This document shows, one piece after another, positions 1 to 6,835 of a stretch of 13,683 nt of DNA. The notes below the pieces were generated by a model. That model saw only the letters and a list, made by a program, of their open reading frames with translations, did not search any database and was not told where the DNA came from. Each line of letters opens with the position of its first letter. Position 1 is the stretch's first letter. The position numbers and the translations under genes were made by a program. This DNA is from Anaerolineales bacterium (GTDB lineage: Bacteria; Chloroflexota; Anaerolineae; Anaerolineales; Villigracilaceae). Location of the stretch: positions 1 through 13,683 of the forward strand of contig JANWWB010000143.1 of assembly GCA_025056515.1 (NCBI GenBank), given 5' to 3'.

Positions 1-891
1 AAAACCGAAAAAGAAGCCATCGAACAAATGCGCGCTGCTGGCTTGATTGTAGATACGAACTTTGAAATTACGCCTGAAGAACTGATGCAAGTTCTTCCTG
101 GCTATGATGGTTGTGTTGTCCGCTCGCGGACAAAAATTCGCCAGCCGCTGATTGACGCTTGTCCGAATCTGAAGGTGATCGTGCGTGGCGGTGTTGGCTT
201 GGATAACATTGATGTGGAATACGCCCGCTCGAAAGGCATCGTCGTCTTGAACACACCCAAAGCCGCTTCTGCCTCGGTGGCTGAGCTGACGATTGCTTTT
301 ATGTTCATGCTGGCTCGCGATCTCTATAAAGCCACCAAGACCATGAAAGAAGAAAAATGGGAAAAGAAAGCCTTTGAAGGCGATGAAATTGGGGGCAAGA
401 CTCTTGGTCTCATCGGCATTGGCAACATCGGTAAGGAGGTTGCCAAGCGTGCTCTAGCGCTGGGTATGAACGTGATTGCGTATGATCCCTATGTTTCCCA
501 GGTCGAGGGTGTGGAGCTGGTGAGCTTGGATGAACTCCTGGCCCGCTCCGATTATATCAGCCTGCATTTGCCCAAGACAAAAGAATCGGCAAACATGCTT
601 GGTCGTGAGCAATTCGCTAAGATGAAAGATGGTGTTCGGATTATCAACTGTGCCCGCGGCGGGATCATCGATGAGGAAGCACTGTATCAGGCCCTCACCA
701 ATGGCAAAGTCGCTGGGGCGGCTTTGGATGTCTTTGCTGAAGAACCGCCGACCGATTGGAAGCTAGTTAAGCTCGACAATGTTATTTGCTCACCGCATAT
801 TGGTGCGGCTACGAAAGAAGGTCAAGGACGAGTGGGCGCAGAAGTAGCCGAATTGCTCATCAACTTCGCCCGCGAACACGGCGCTATCTAA
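1..891 (+). CDS. serA: D-3-phosphoglycerate dehydrogenase-like protein (5' end cut off by window)
   Basis: This is an NAD-dependent D-2-hydroxyacid dehydrogenase, most likely oxidising 3-phosphoglycerate to 3-phosphohydroxypyruvate, the first step of serine synthesis, in the cytoplasm. The reading frame is open from base 1, so the true start is upstream and perhaps 15-25 residues are missing; 296 residues are visible. Counting from the first visible codon, the Rossmann motif GIGNIG is at 139-144. The family's catalytic Arg, Glu and His are R219 (in NCARGGIID), E248 (in DVFAEEPP) and H266 (in SPHIGAAT). The protein ends shortly after the last catalytic helix, so it is the short form without the C-terminal ASB/ACT regulatory domains and is unlikely to show ACT-type serine feedback. 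A DUF1015 gene follows 23 bp later, a pairing also known next to serine genes in other bacteria. Another 2-hydroxyacid substrate (glycerate, glyoxylate) cannot be excluded. Confidence 0.88.
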   Translation, partial: KTEKEAIEQMRAAGLIVDTNFEITPEELMQVLPGYDGCVVRSRTKIRQPLIDACPNLKVIVRGGVGLDNIDVEYARSKGIVVLNTPKAASASVAELTIAFMFMLARDLYKATKTMKEEKWEKKAFEGDEIGGKTLGLIGIGNIGKEVAKRALALGMNVIAYDPYVSQVEGVELVSLDELLARSDYISLHLPKTKESANMLGREQFAKMKDGVRIINCARGGIIDEEALYQALTNGKVAGAALDVFAEEPPTDWKLVKLDNVICSPHIGAATKEGQGRVGAEVAELLINFAREHGAI

Positions 892-897
892 ATGCTT

Positions 898-904
898 CGG
901 AGGA
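898..904 (+). promoter_or_regulatory. Shine-Dalgarno site of the DUF1015 gene
   Basis: CGGAGGA lies 10 nt before the ATG at 915, within the 23-bp gap after the serA stop. It fixes the start and supports co-transcription with serA. Confidence 0.75.
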
Positions 905-914
905 TTATTGAACC

Positions 915-2237
915 ATGAGGACGTATGAGGACATCGCCATCGCTATTCCAGAGGTCTATCTCCCGCGCCCCGGGGTTGACCTGACGCGTTGGGCGGTCAT
1001 CGCAGTCGATCAGTTCACTTCCCAACCGGAATACTGGCGGCAAGTGGAAGAATTTGTTGGCGATGCGCCGTCGACCCTGCATCTCATCTTGCCGGAGATT
1101 TATTTGGACAAGCCGGGCGAAGCCGAACGTATTCAACGTATTCAGGCGACCATGCACCGTTACCTTGAGGAAGGTCTCTTGCAACCCCATCAGGGCATGA
1201 TTTATGTGGAGCGCACCTTTGGTTATCGTACGCGCAAGGGGTTGCTCTTGTGCCTTGACCTAGAACATTACGATTACACCAAAAGTGCCCAGAGCTTGAT
1301 TCGTGCTACAGAGGGGACTATTCTCGAACGACTGCCTCCGCGGATGAAGATTCGCGCCGGTGCGCCATTGGAATTGCCTCACATCCTTGTCCTCATTGAT
1401 GACCCGGACCGAACGGTGATCGAACCTCTCGCACAAGCAAAAAGCCGTTTTGAGAAACTTTACGATTTTGATTTAATGCTCGGCAGTGGCCACTTGACAG
1501 GGTATGCTGTGGATGATTCCTTCGAACCTCAGATTGTCGCAGCCCTGCGTGCCTTAAAAGACCAGCGGGCTTTTATGCGCAAGTATAACTTGAAAGAAGA
1601 AAAGCCTGTTTTGCTTTTTGCTATGGGTGATGGCAATCACTCTCTGGCAACTGCCAAAGCTATCTGGGAAAAACTTAAACCCGAAGTCGGTCTGGATCAT
1701 CCTGCTCGCTATGCGCTGGTTGAGATTGAAAACGTTCATGATGAAGCGCTTGTGTTCGAACCGATACATCGTGTGCTTTTCGGCGTTCGGAAAAACATCT
1801 ATGCTGCTCTCCAGAATTACTTCGGTTCGAATTTCAATTTTGTCGTCCTCCGTAGCGCTGAGGAAGTTGTTGAACGGGTCGAAAAAGCTCGTGGGCCGCG
1901 CCATACCATCGGTGTTATCAGCGATGGCGGCTGGGTGCACTATGGCTTGATTGAAATCTCAAATCCCAAATCGAACTTGCCGGTTGGTACGCTTCAGGCT
2001 TTTCTGGATGAGTTTATGAAAGAAGGCGGCGCTGATACAATTGATTATGTCCATGGCCGCGAGGTGGTTATCGAATTGGGATCGAAACCCGGAAATGTGG
2101 GCTTTTATGTGCCTGGCATGGATAAATCTGACCTGTTTAAGACGGTCATCCTGGATGGAGCGCTGCCGCGTAAAACTTTTTCGATGGGTGAGGCTCGTGA
2201 AAAGCGCTTCTATCTCGAAGCGCGCAAGATCGTTTAA
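915..2237 (+). CDS. DUF1015 family protein (COG4198)
   Basis: This is a 440-residue cytoplasmic protein with no signal peptide or membrane segment. I recognise it as DUF1015 from two stretches: a glycine/histidine loop MGDGNHSLATAKA at about 237-249 and, shortly after, HPARYALVEIENVHDEALVF at 262-281. The family has no firmly established biochemical role that I can assert. It is often found beside serA/serC, and the same arrangement is seen here: 23 bp after serA, with its own Shine-Dalgarno. The DGNHS loop resembles the DGHHR-type loop of other DUF1015 members, and more loosely the ParB/Srx-fold nucleotide-binding loop. A nucleotide-dependent role in serine or phosphoserine metabolism is therefore possible, but this is inference. 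The gene ends 26 bp before a strong hairpin terminator, so it is probably the last gene of the serA operon. Confidence 0.85.
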   Translation: MRTYEDIAIAIPEVYLPRPGVDLTRWAVIAVDQFTSQPEYWRQVEEFVGDAPSTLHLILPEIYLDKPGEAERIQRIQATMHRYLEEGLLQPHQGMIYVERTFGYRTRKGLLLCLDLEHYDYTKSAQSLIRATEGTILERLPPRMKIRAGAPLELPHILVLIDDPDRTVIEPLAQAKSRFEKLYDFDLMLGSGHLTGYAVDDSFEPQIVAALRALKDQRAFMRKYNLKEEKPVLLFAMGDGNHSLATAKAIWEKLKPEVGLDHPARYALVEIENVHDEALVFEPIHRVLFGVRKNIYAALQNYFGSNFNFVVLRSAEEVVERVEKARGPRHTIGVISDGGWVHYGLIEISNPKSNLPVGTLQAFLDEFMKEGGADTIDYVHGREVVIELGSKPGNVGFYVPGMDKSDLFKTVILDGALPRKTFSMGEAREKRFYLEARKIV

Positions 2238-2263
2238 ATAAAATCGCGTGTTTTTGTTGGGTA

Positions 2264-2297
2264 TGTAGAGCGAGCGAACCCTCGCTCTACATTTTTT
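2264..2297 (+). terminator. Rho-independent terminator after the serA-DUF1015 operon
   Basis: A perfect 11-bp stem (TGTAGAGCGAG at 2264-2274, CTCGCTCTACA at 2281-2291) encloses a 6-nt loop and is followed by six T at 2292-2297. The orientation terminates plus-strand transcription. The right arm contains the stop codon (TAG, 2289-2287) of the convergent pseudouridine synthase gene. There is no U-tract on the other side, so for the minus strand it is at best a weak terminator. Confidence 0.9.
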
Positions 2298-2928
2298 CTA
2301 ATAGCCGGGCAAAATCCTGAGGATAGGGGGCGGTAAACGTATACGTTCGTCCTTCCCATTGGAACGAGAGTGAATAGGCATGCAAGGCCGGGCGGCTGAG
2401 GGAAAAGTCTTGTCCTGCAGGAGCACCATAGAGTCGATCCCCCACGATGGGGAAACCCAGCGCTGCAGCGTGGGCACGTATCTGATGGGTGCGCCCTGTC
2501 TCAGGGATGGCCTCGACCAGGACATAGCTGGAAAAACACTTAAGGATACGAAAGTGAGTCACCGCAGGTTGGCCGCGTTGTTGATCCACAGCGGTACGCC
2601 GTTTGTGTCCTACCTTGGCACGCAACGAGTAATTGGCGGTTGTCTCCGTCCAGGGAGGCAAGCCGTTTAGGAAAGCATGATAGATTTTGTTCACTGCACG
2701 TTTCTCAAAAAGCAGGCTCAGGCCTCGGTGTGTTACAGCATTGCGAGCGAAAAGGATAACCCCGGTGGTATCTTTATCGAGACGATGAACAATCCACAAT
2801 TTACCGTATACCATCTGCAACTGTTCGTATAGACTGCTCCCGGGTATTTCTCCGCCGCCTGGGACGGACGCCATACCGGCCGGTTTGTTGACAACCAACC
2901 AGGATGGGTCAAGATAGAGGATCTCCAT
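2287..2928 (-). CDS. RluA-family RNA pseudouridine synthase
   Basis: This 213-residue enzyme isomerises uridine to pseudouridine in RNA. The catalytic motif is HRLDKDTTG at 48-56 with D51 as the nucleophile-type aspartate. The other family hallmarks are the N-terminal VVNKPAGM at 12-19 and ETGRTHQIRAH at 143-153. There is no N-terminal S4 domain, so it is a minimal RluA-type protein shorter than RluC/RluD (over 300 residues). The target, rRNA or tRNA, cannot be read from sequence. The ATG at 2926-2928 has no Shine-Dalgarno; instead TACAAT ends 6 nt upstream, which suggests a leaderless start. It lies 64 bp downstream of the GMC oxidoreductase gene on the same strand, so co-transcription is also possible. 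Its stop codon lies inside the stem of the convergent terminator. Confidence 0.9.
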   Translation of the reverse strand: MEILYLDPSWLVVNKPAGMASVPGGGEIPGSSLYEQLQMVYGKLWIVHRLDKDTTGVILFARNAVTHRGLSLLFEKRAVNKIYHAFLNGLPPWTETTANYSLRAKVGHKRRTAVDQQRGQPAVTHFRILKCFSSYVLVEAIPETGRTHQIRAHAAALGFPIVGDRLYGAPAGQDFSLSRPALHAYSLSFQWEGRTYTFTAPYPQDFARLLEKM

Positions 2929-2934
2929 ATGCCA

Positions 2935-2940
2935 ATTGTA
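2935..2940 (-). promoter_or_regulatory. Possible -10 element close to the pseudouridine synthase start
   Basis: TACAAT on the minus strand matches the -10 consensus at 5 of 6 positions and ends 6 nt before the ATG. I see no good -35 at 16-18 nt. This is a weaker member of the set of start-adjacent -10 elements in this window. Confidence 0.35.
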
Positions 2941-2992
2941 ACCGCTTTTACTCTGTGGCCTGCGTAGCCAGCGAAAGCAAATCGGGATTTGT

Positions 2993-4606
2993 TTACAGAA
3001 TAGAGGACTTTTTGGGTGGAATTTTGCTCATTGCATACTCTGCCAAGGCAGCAATTGTCAGGCTGGGATTGACCCCCGGGTTGGCAGGCATGATCGAGCC
3101 GTCTATGACGTACAAGCCAGGGTAGTGATGGATTTCAAAATTCTCGTTGACCACTCCCTGCGAAGCATCTGGACCAATGGGACAGCCTCCCAGTATGTGG
3201 GCTGTGGTCGGTAGACCGAGCAAGTTCTCGCCGAGCGATCCCATTGGAACACCATGGATGCGATCGGCAAACTCTCGCGTGAGGGCGTGTGAGCCTCGCA
3301 CTTCGGCGTGGATGCGGTGGGCTTCTTCTTGTTCTGGCTCGGCGACTATACCGCGCCGTCCGAGGGTAAATATACTGCGTCCGATTCGAAAGCGCATCCG
3401 GTTATCGGTATGTTGCATGACCAGAAGAATCGTGGTTCGCCTTGCCCAGCCAGGCAGGAGTTGCGCACGTAGGAAATCGATCGGATGACGAAATATCCAG
3501 CCGAGTGAACGTACAATACGGACGGGGATGCTGGCGTTCAGGTCAATCAGCGGCGCAGCCAACAATCGCATCAAGGAAGAACCGGCCGGATAGCGAACTG
3601 GCTCAACGCGCGTCTCTTCGTCTAGATTGAACATTGACGTAATCGCCAGTCCTTGCGAGTAGTCTACATCCTGACGACGTGCCACGGCGCCAAGCAGGGC
3701 TTCGCTATTTGTGCGCACGCGTTCCCCCAAACGCGGCGAGAGATAGGGTAAAGACCCGGTGATATCGCGCAGGCGCAAGAGAAGGTTAAGTGTCCCGATC
3801 ACACCTGCTGCGAAGATAACATTTCTAGCCTGAACGAATCGCTTGGTCTTAAAAAGAGCCGTGGATTTCCGGTATACCACCGTGTAGCGTGCTCCTGTTT
3901 CCTCTGAGGTCATTGGCCGTACATCTACGACTTCTGCTTCGGGAATGATCTGTGCGCCGTTTTTTTCGGCGAAGTAGAGGTAATTCTTGGGGAGGGTGTT
4001 TTTGGCATTGTAGCGGCAACCGATCATACACCCTCCACAATGGCGGCATCCAGCGCGTTCTGGCCCTGGGCCGCCGAAGTACGGGTCGGGAGTGATTTTT
4101 TCCGGATCGCCAAAATAGGCTCCCACCTCGGTAGGGCGAAATGTATGCCCCATACCGCGTTCCTCGGCAATTTGTTGTAGGACGAGGTCGGCTGGCCAGA
4201 GCTTGGGGTTGCGTGCTACGCCGAGCATTTTGCGGGCGGTCTCGTAGTGTGGGCGAAGAATTTCACCCCAAGGCAGGGGATCGTTCCAGGCCGGTGTAGC
4301 GAAGGTTGCTTGTGAGGGAATTTCAAGGACATTTGCATAGCCGAGACTGCCTCCGCCTACTCCTACGCCGTGTAGGACCATAACGCCTTTGAGAATGCTG
4401 ATTTGTAAAATACCAAACGAACGCAGTGCCGGTGCCCAGAGATATTTCCAGAATTGGAGATTGGTTTTTGGAAAATCTCGGTCCCTAAATCGTTTTCCTT
4501 TCTCCAAGACCAGGACGGAGTACCCTTTCTCGCTCAAACGCATTGCCGAGACCGAACCGCCGAAACCAGAGCCGATGATGACGTAATCATAAACGTTTTG
4601 TGCCAC
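2993..4606 (-). CDS. GMC-type FAD-dependent oxidoreductase, cholesterol-oxidase-like
   Basis: This is a 537-residue flavoprotein of the GMC/cholesterol oxidase group, which oxidises alcohols or sterols; the substrate is unknown. The FAD dinucleotide motif GSGFGGS is at 12-18, after a typical beta strand (YDYVIIG). The second flavin region GVGVGGGSLGYAN is at 80-92. The C-terminal active-site region has H470 in HILGG, and N513 in NPGVNPSLT corresponds to the family's His/Asn pair. C187, C190, C193 and C197 form a CX2CX2CX3C cluster just before AKNTLPKNYL, unusual for a simple GMC oxidase. There is no signal peptide, so it is probably cytoplasmic. The start is GTG at 4606, supported by CGGAG (4619-4615) 8 nt upstream. 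The gene stands somewhat apart: 141 bp after the HIT gene and 64 bp before the pseudouridine synthase. Confidence 0.85.
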   Translation of the reverse strand: MAQNVYDYVIIGSGFGGSVSAMRLSEKGYSVLVLEKGKRFRDRDFPKTNLQFWKYLWAPALRSFGILQISILKGVMVLHGVGVGGGSLGYANVLEIPSQATFATPAWNDPLPWGEILRPHYETARKMLGVARNPKLWPADLVLQQIAEERGMGHTFRPTEVGAYFGDPEKITPDPYFGGPGPERAGCRHCGGCMIGCRYNAKNTLPKNYLYFAEKNGAQIIPEAEVVDVRPMTSEETGARYTVVYRKSTALFKTKRFVQARNVIFAAGVIGTLNLLLRLRDITGSLPYLSPRLGERVRTNSEALLGAVARRQDVDYSQGLAITSMFNLDEETRVEPVRYPAGSSLMRLLAAPLIDLNASIPVRIVRSLGWIFRHPIDFLRAQLLPGWARRTTILLVMQHTDNRMRFRIGRSIFTLGRRGIVAEPEQEEAHRIHAEVRGSHALTREFADRIHGVPMGSLGENLLGLPTTAHILGGCPIGPDASQGVVNENFEIHHYPGLYVIDGSIMPANPGVNPSLTIAALAEYAMSKIPPKKSSIL

Positions 4607-4747
4607 AGCCTATTCTCCGAATGCAAATTCTGAAAAGAAGAACGCTGCCCCTTTGGAGGAGTTCTGAAGGACATGCTAGACTGAATGTTGAGGGGGTCTA
4701 TCTAAAAATAAACGCGTCATCGAATAGCGTCACGCTCGGGTGAGCAC
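4607..4747. other. 141-bp gap between HIT and GMC genes
   Basis: This gap carries the GMC Shine-Dalgarno at its left end. I find no convincing promoter pair. Downstream of the HIT stop a GCGTCA sequence occurs twice (in 4717-4737), followed on the minus strand by a T-rich stretch. The possible stems there are only about 4 bp, so a terminator is not supported. Confidence 0.5.
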
Positions 4748-5263
4748 TCAGCTTGACTTATGCGGTAGATGGCCATTTTCTACTAACCATGCCGTGCGGA
4801 CTTTTTGCCATGTCTCTTCAAGAGTTTCTGGCAAGGTTTTGGTCTCGCCCAGCGTAAGGGTGAAACTGGCATCTCCGACCCAGCGTGGCAAGACATGCAA
4901 ATGAACGTGACCAGGGATACCTGCCCCGGCTGCCTCCCCAATGTTGGCTCCCACGTTAAAACCATGAGGGCGGTAGACAGCGCGCAGCACTTTCATCGCT
5001 TGAGTGGCCAGTTCCATCATTTCGGCGCGACAGACAGGGGTTAAGTCTTCAAAGGAGGGGAGATGCAAGCGGGCAATAATCAGGAGATGACCAGTGTTAT
5101 AAGGGTAGCGGTTGAGCATCACATAGGTATGTTCTGCTCGCCAAATGATCAGGTCTTGCTCGTCTTCCTGGCGTTGTAAGACCTGACAGAAGACACAGCT
5201 TTGCTGTTTCGCTTGCAGAAAAGGCATACGCCAAGGGGTCCAGAGGCGTTTAATGTTTTTCAT
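4748..5263 (-). CDS. HIT-family nucleotide hydrolase/phosphorylase (AP4A phosphorylase-like)
   Basis: This 171-residue cytoplasmic histidine-triad protein has its triad at H119-V-H121-L-H123 within GIPGHVHLHVLPRW. H121 is expected to be the nucleophile and R127-W128 follow, as in the AP4A-phosphorylase-like branch. The N-terminal RLWTPWRMPFL (6-16) and a CX2C pair (C23, C26, possible zinc ligands) are typical of that branch. The likely role is cleavage of dinucleoside polyphosphates or nucleoside phosphoramidates; the exact substrate is unknown. A longer reading frame reaches 5302, but I chose ATG 5263. It begins the conserved region, follows GGAG 4 nt upstream (5271-5268), and lies only 10 bp after the stop of the small membrane protein gene, which the longer version would overlap. 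It is the last gene of the tight kinase-hflX cluster. Confidence 0.87.
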   Translation of the reverse strand: MKNIKRLWTPWRMPFLQAKQQSCVFCQVLQRQEDEQDLIIWRAEHTYVMLNRYPYNTGHLLIIARLHLPSFEDLTPVCRAEMMELATQAMKVLRAVYRPHGFNVGANIGEAAGAGIPGHVHLHVLPRWVGDASFTLTLGETKTLPETLEETWQKVRTAWLVENGHLPHKSS

Positions 5264-5273
5264 AGTGCTCCGC

Positions 5274-5483
5274 TCAGAGTGCCCAAGCGAGCATAAGTCC
5301 AAAGATGGCTATGATCAAGCCAAGGTGCAAGAACAGGTTGCTTTCGGTCAGCCAGCCTGAAACAAAGAATTGGAGAAAGAAGTTGATCAGAATCAAAAAT
5401 AGCCCTACCAAGGGAAGTAAGCCTTTGCGCACAGCCAGATATTCAGAAGCTCGGTCAAGGAATTTGCTGAACCAATTGAGCAT
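5274..5483 (-). CDS. Small two-helix membrane protein, unknown function
   Basis: A 69-residue protein I do not recognise. An amphipathic, mixed-charge N-terminus (1-20) is followed by two hydrophobic segments at about 21-41 (LLPLVGLFLILINFFLQFFV) and 50-68, separated by a short polar turn, with the C-terminus directly after the second helix. The start is fixed by a strong GGGAGGA 5 nt before ATG 5483; the frame extends upstream to 5531 but without such a site. Its first 29 bp overlap the 3' end of hflX in another frame, and the HIT gene follows 10 bp after its stop. Expression is therefore probably coupled to hflX. A membrane location is likely. A role with HflX or the HIT protein is only suggested by position. 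Confidence 0.7.
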   Translation of the reverse strand: MLNWFSKFLDRASEYLAVRKGLLPLVGLFLILINFFLQFFVSGWLTESNLFLHLGLIIAIFGLMLAWAL

Positions 5484-6828
5484 TGTCTTCCTCCCTAGCT
5501 GGGGTTCGAGAAGAAATCTTCCAAGGGGCAAATTGAGCCACGAGTCTTCCCGGTAGGCGGCCTTGTAGGGTTACGCCGTTACGGTGATGTTCCACTTGCT
5601 CGACTTGTCCGAGTTCATGGAAGAGAGAGATGAGTTGTCCTTGATGATAGGGTAAGTGGACGCGAATTGGGATGTATGTTTGATACAAGAGGCGACCGAT
5701 AGCCGACATTAACTCGTCGAGTCCTTCGCCGGTTTTTGCGGAAATGGCGATTGCATGGGGGAAGGATTGTAAGGCCTGGCGCGCTGCTTGAGGGTCTGAG
5801 AGACGATCGATTTTGTTGAGGACGGCGAGGAGCGGGATGTGAGCGGCGTGAATCTCTTCTAGGGTTTGCTGAACAGCCTTGGCCTGGCTCATAGCGTTGG
5901 GATGAGAGATGTCAATCACATGTAATAACAAGTCGGCCTCGGCGATTTCTTCTAGAGTAGCGCGGAAGGCGGCGACAAGGGTGGTGGGCAGTTTCTGGAT
6001 AAAGCCGACTGTGTCCGTGAAGAGGGCGATCTCTCCGCCTGGGAGTTTGACGCGCCGTGTAGTTGGATCGAGGGTGGCGAAAAGTTGATCGGCGACGTAA
6101 ACACCAGCACGCGCAATGCGGTTAAGTAAGGTAGATTTCCCTGCATTCGTATAGCCAACAAGAGAAACCGTTGGGAGCCGAGAACGCCGTCTTTGTGCGC
6201 GGTAACGTTCACGGTGCGCGCGTACCCTTTCAAGCTCTTCCTTCAAGTGTGCAATTTCGCGCCGTATCACGCGGCGATCTACTTCCAATTGGGTTTCGCC
6301 TGGACCGCGCAAGCCAACCCCTCCTACTGACCCAGCGCGCCCGCCTCCGCCGCCGGTTTGTTGCGCTAACTGTTTACGCCGACCGGTCAATCGAGGCAGG
6401 TAGTATTCATACTGTGCCAGTTTGACCTGCAATTGTCCTTCGCTGGTGCGAGCATGTTGGGCAAAAATATCCAGGATGATCGCTGTGCGATCTAGGACGC
6501 GCACACGACTGCCAAACGCTTCTTCCAGTTCACGTTGGTGGCGAGGGCTAAGCTCGTCATCAAAGACGACCACATCTGCTAAGGTTTCCTCCACAAGCGC
6601 TTTGAGTTCTTCCAGTTTGCCGGAGCCAATCAGCGTTTGCGGATGAGGAGCAGCAAGCTTTTGGGTCAATTGCCCAACTACCTCTAGTCCGGCTGTGTCG
6701 CATAGGAGAGCAAGCTCGGTCAGCGAATCTTCCAGAGGGAGGAGATATTCTTGGCCATGAATTTCGACTCCAACCAAGAAGGCACGTTCGCGCGGCGGCG
6801 TAGTAGGTTGAGGGACGCGTCTTGACAT
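5455..6828 (-). CDS. hflX: Ribosome-associated GTPase HflX
   Basis: This 457-residue GTPase binds the large ribosomal subunit and in studied bacteria splits stalled or hibernating 70S ribosomes after stress. An N-terminal HflX domain spans about 15-150. A coiled, arginine-rich linker (about 185-216) follows a glycine-rich stretch at 158-176 that leads into RGPGETQLE. In the G domain G1 is GYTNAGKST (225-233), G3 DTVG (272-275), G4 NKID (338-341) and G5 SAK (363-365). A C-terminal domain ends at FAPW, followed by about 20 extra polar residues. I chose ATG 6828, with GAGGAG 10 nt upstream in the end of the kinase gene. A GTG at 6846, overlapping the kinase stop, is the alternative and would add six residues. 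The gene sits between the histidine kinase and the small membrane protein with almost no spacing, so it is clearly operonic. Confidence 0.95.
   Translation of the reverse strand: MSRRVPQPTTPPRERAFLVGVEIHGQEYLLPLEDSLTELALLCDTAGLEVVGQLTQKLAAPHPQTLIGSGKLEELKALVEETLADVVVFDDELSPRHQRELEEAFGSRVRVLDRTAIILDIFAQHARTSEGQLQVKLAQYEYYLPRLTGRRKQLAQQTGGGGGRAGSVGGVGLRGPGETQLEVDRRVIRREIAHLKEELERVRAHRERYRAQRRRSRLPTVSLVGYTNAGKSTLLNRIARAGVYVADQLFATLDPTTRRVKLPGGEIALFTDTVGFIQKLPTTLVAAFRATLEEIAEADLLLHVIDISHPNAMSQAKAVQQTLEEIHAAHIPLLAVLNKIDRLSDPQAARQALQSFPHAIAISAKTGEGLDELMSAIGRLLYQTYIPIRVHLPYHQGQLISLFHELGQVEQVEHHRNGVTLQGRLPGRLVAQFAPWKISSRTPAREEDNAQLVQQIP
5489..5495 (-). promoter_or_regulatory. Strong Shine-Dalgarno of the small membrane protein
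   Basis: GGGAGGA on the minus strand, 5 nt from ATG 5483, lies inside the last codons of hflX. It decides the start and argues that this small frame is a real gene. Confidence 0.75.
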
Positions 6829-6835
6829 CTTTGAA

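Noticed and set aside
1554..1940. 128-codon minus-strand open frame inside the DUF1015 gene
   Set aside because: It lies fully antisense to a recognised gene, with no promoter or Shine-Dalgarno support and a composition expected of a shadow frame.
4654..4685. GGAGG followed by ATG on the plus strand in the HIT-GMC gap
   Set aside because: The frame after this ATG is only three codons before a stop. It is not a gene, and no evidence supports a leader peptide.
4700..4747. Possible terminator after the HIT gene
   Set aside because: Only about 4-bp stems with wobble pairs are possible, and the T-rich stretch is interrupted. The repeated GCGTCA is a direct, not inverted, repeat.
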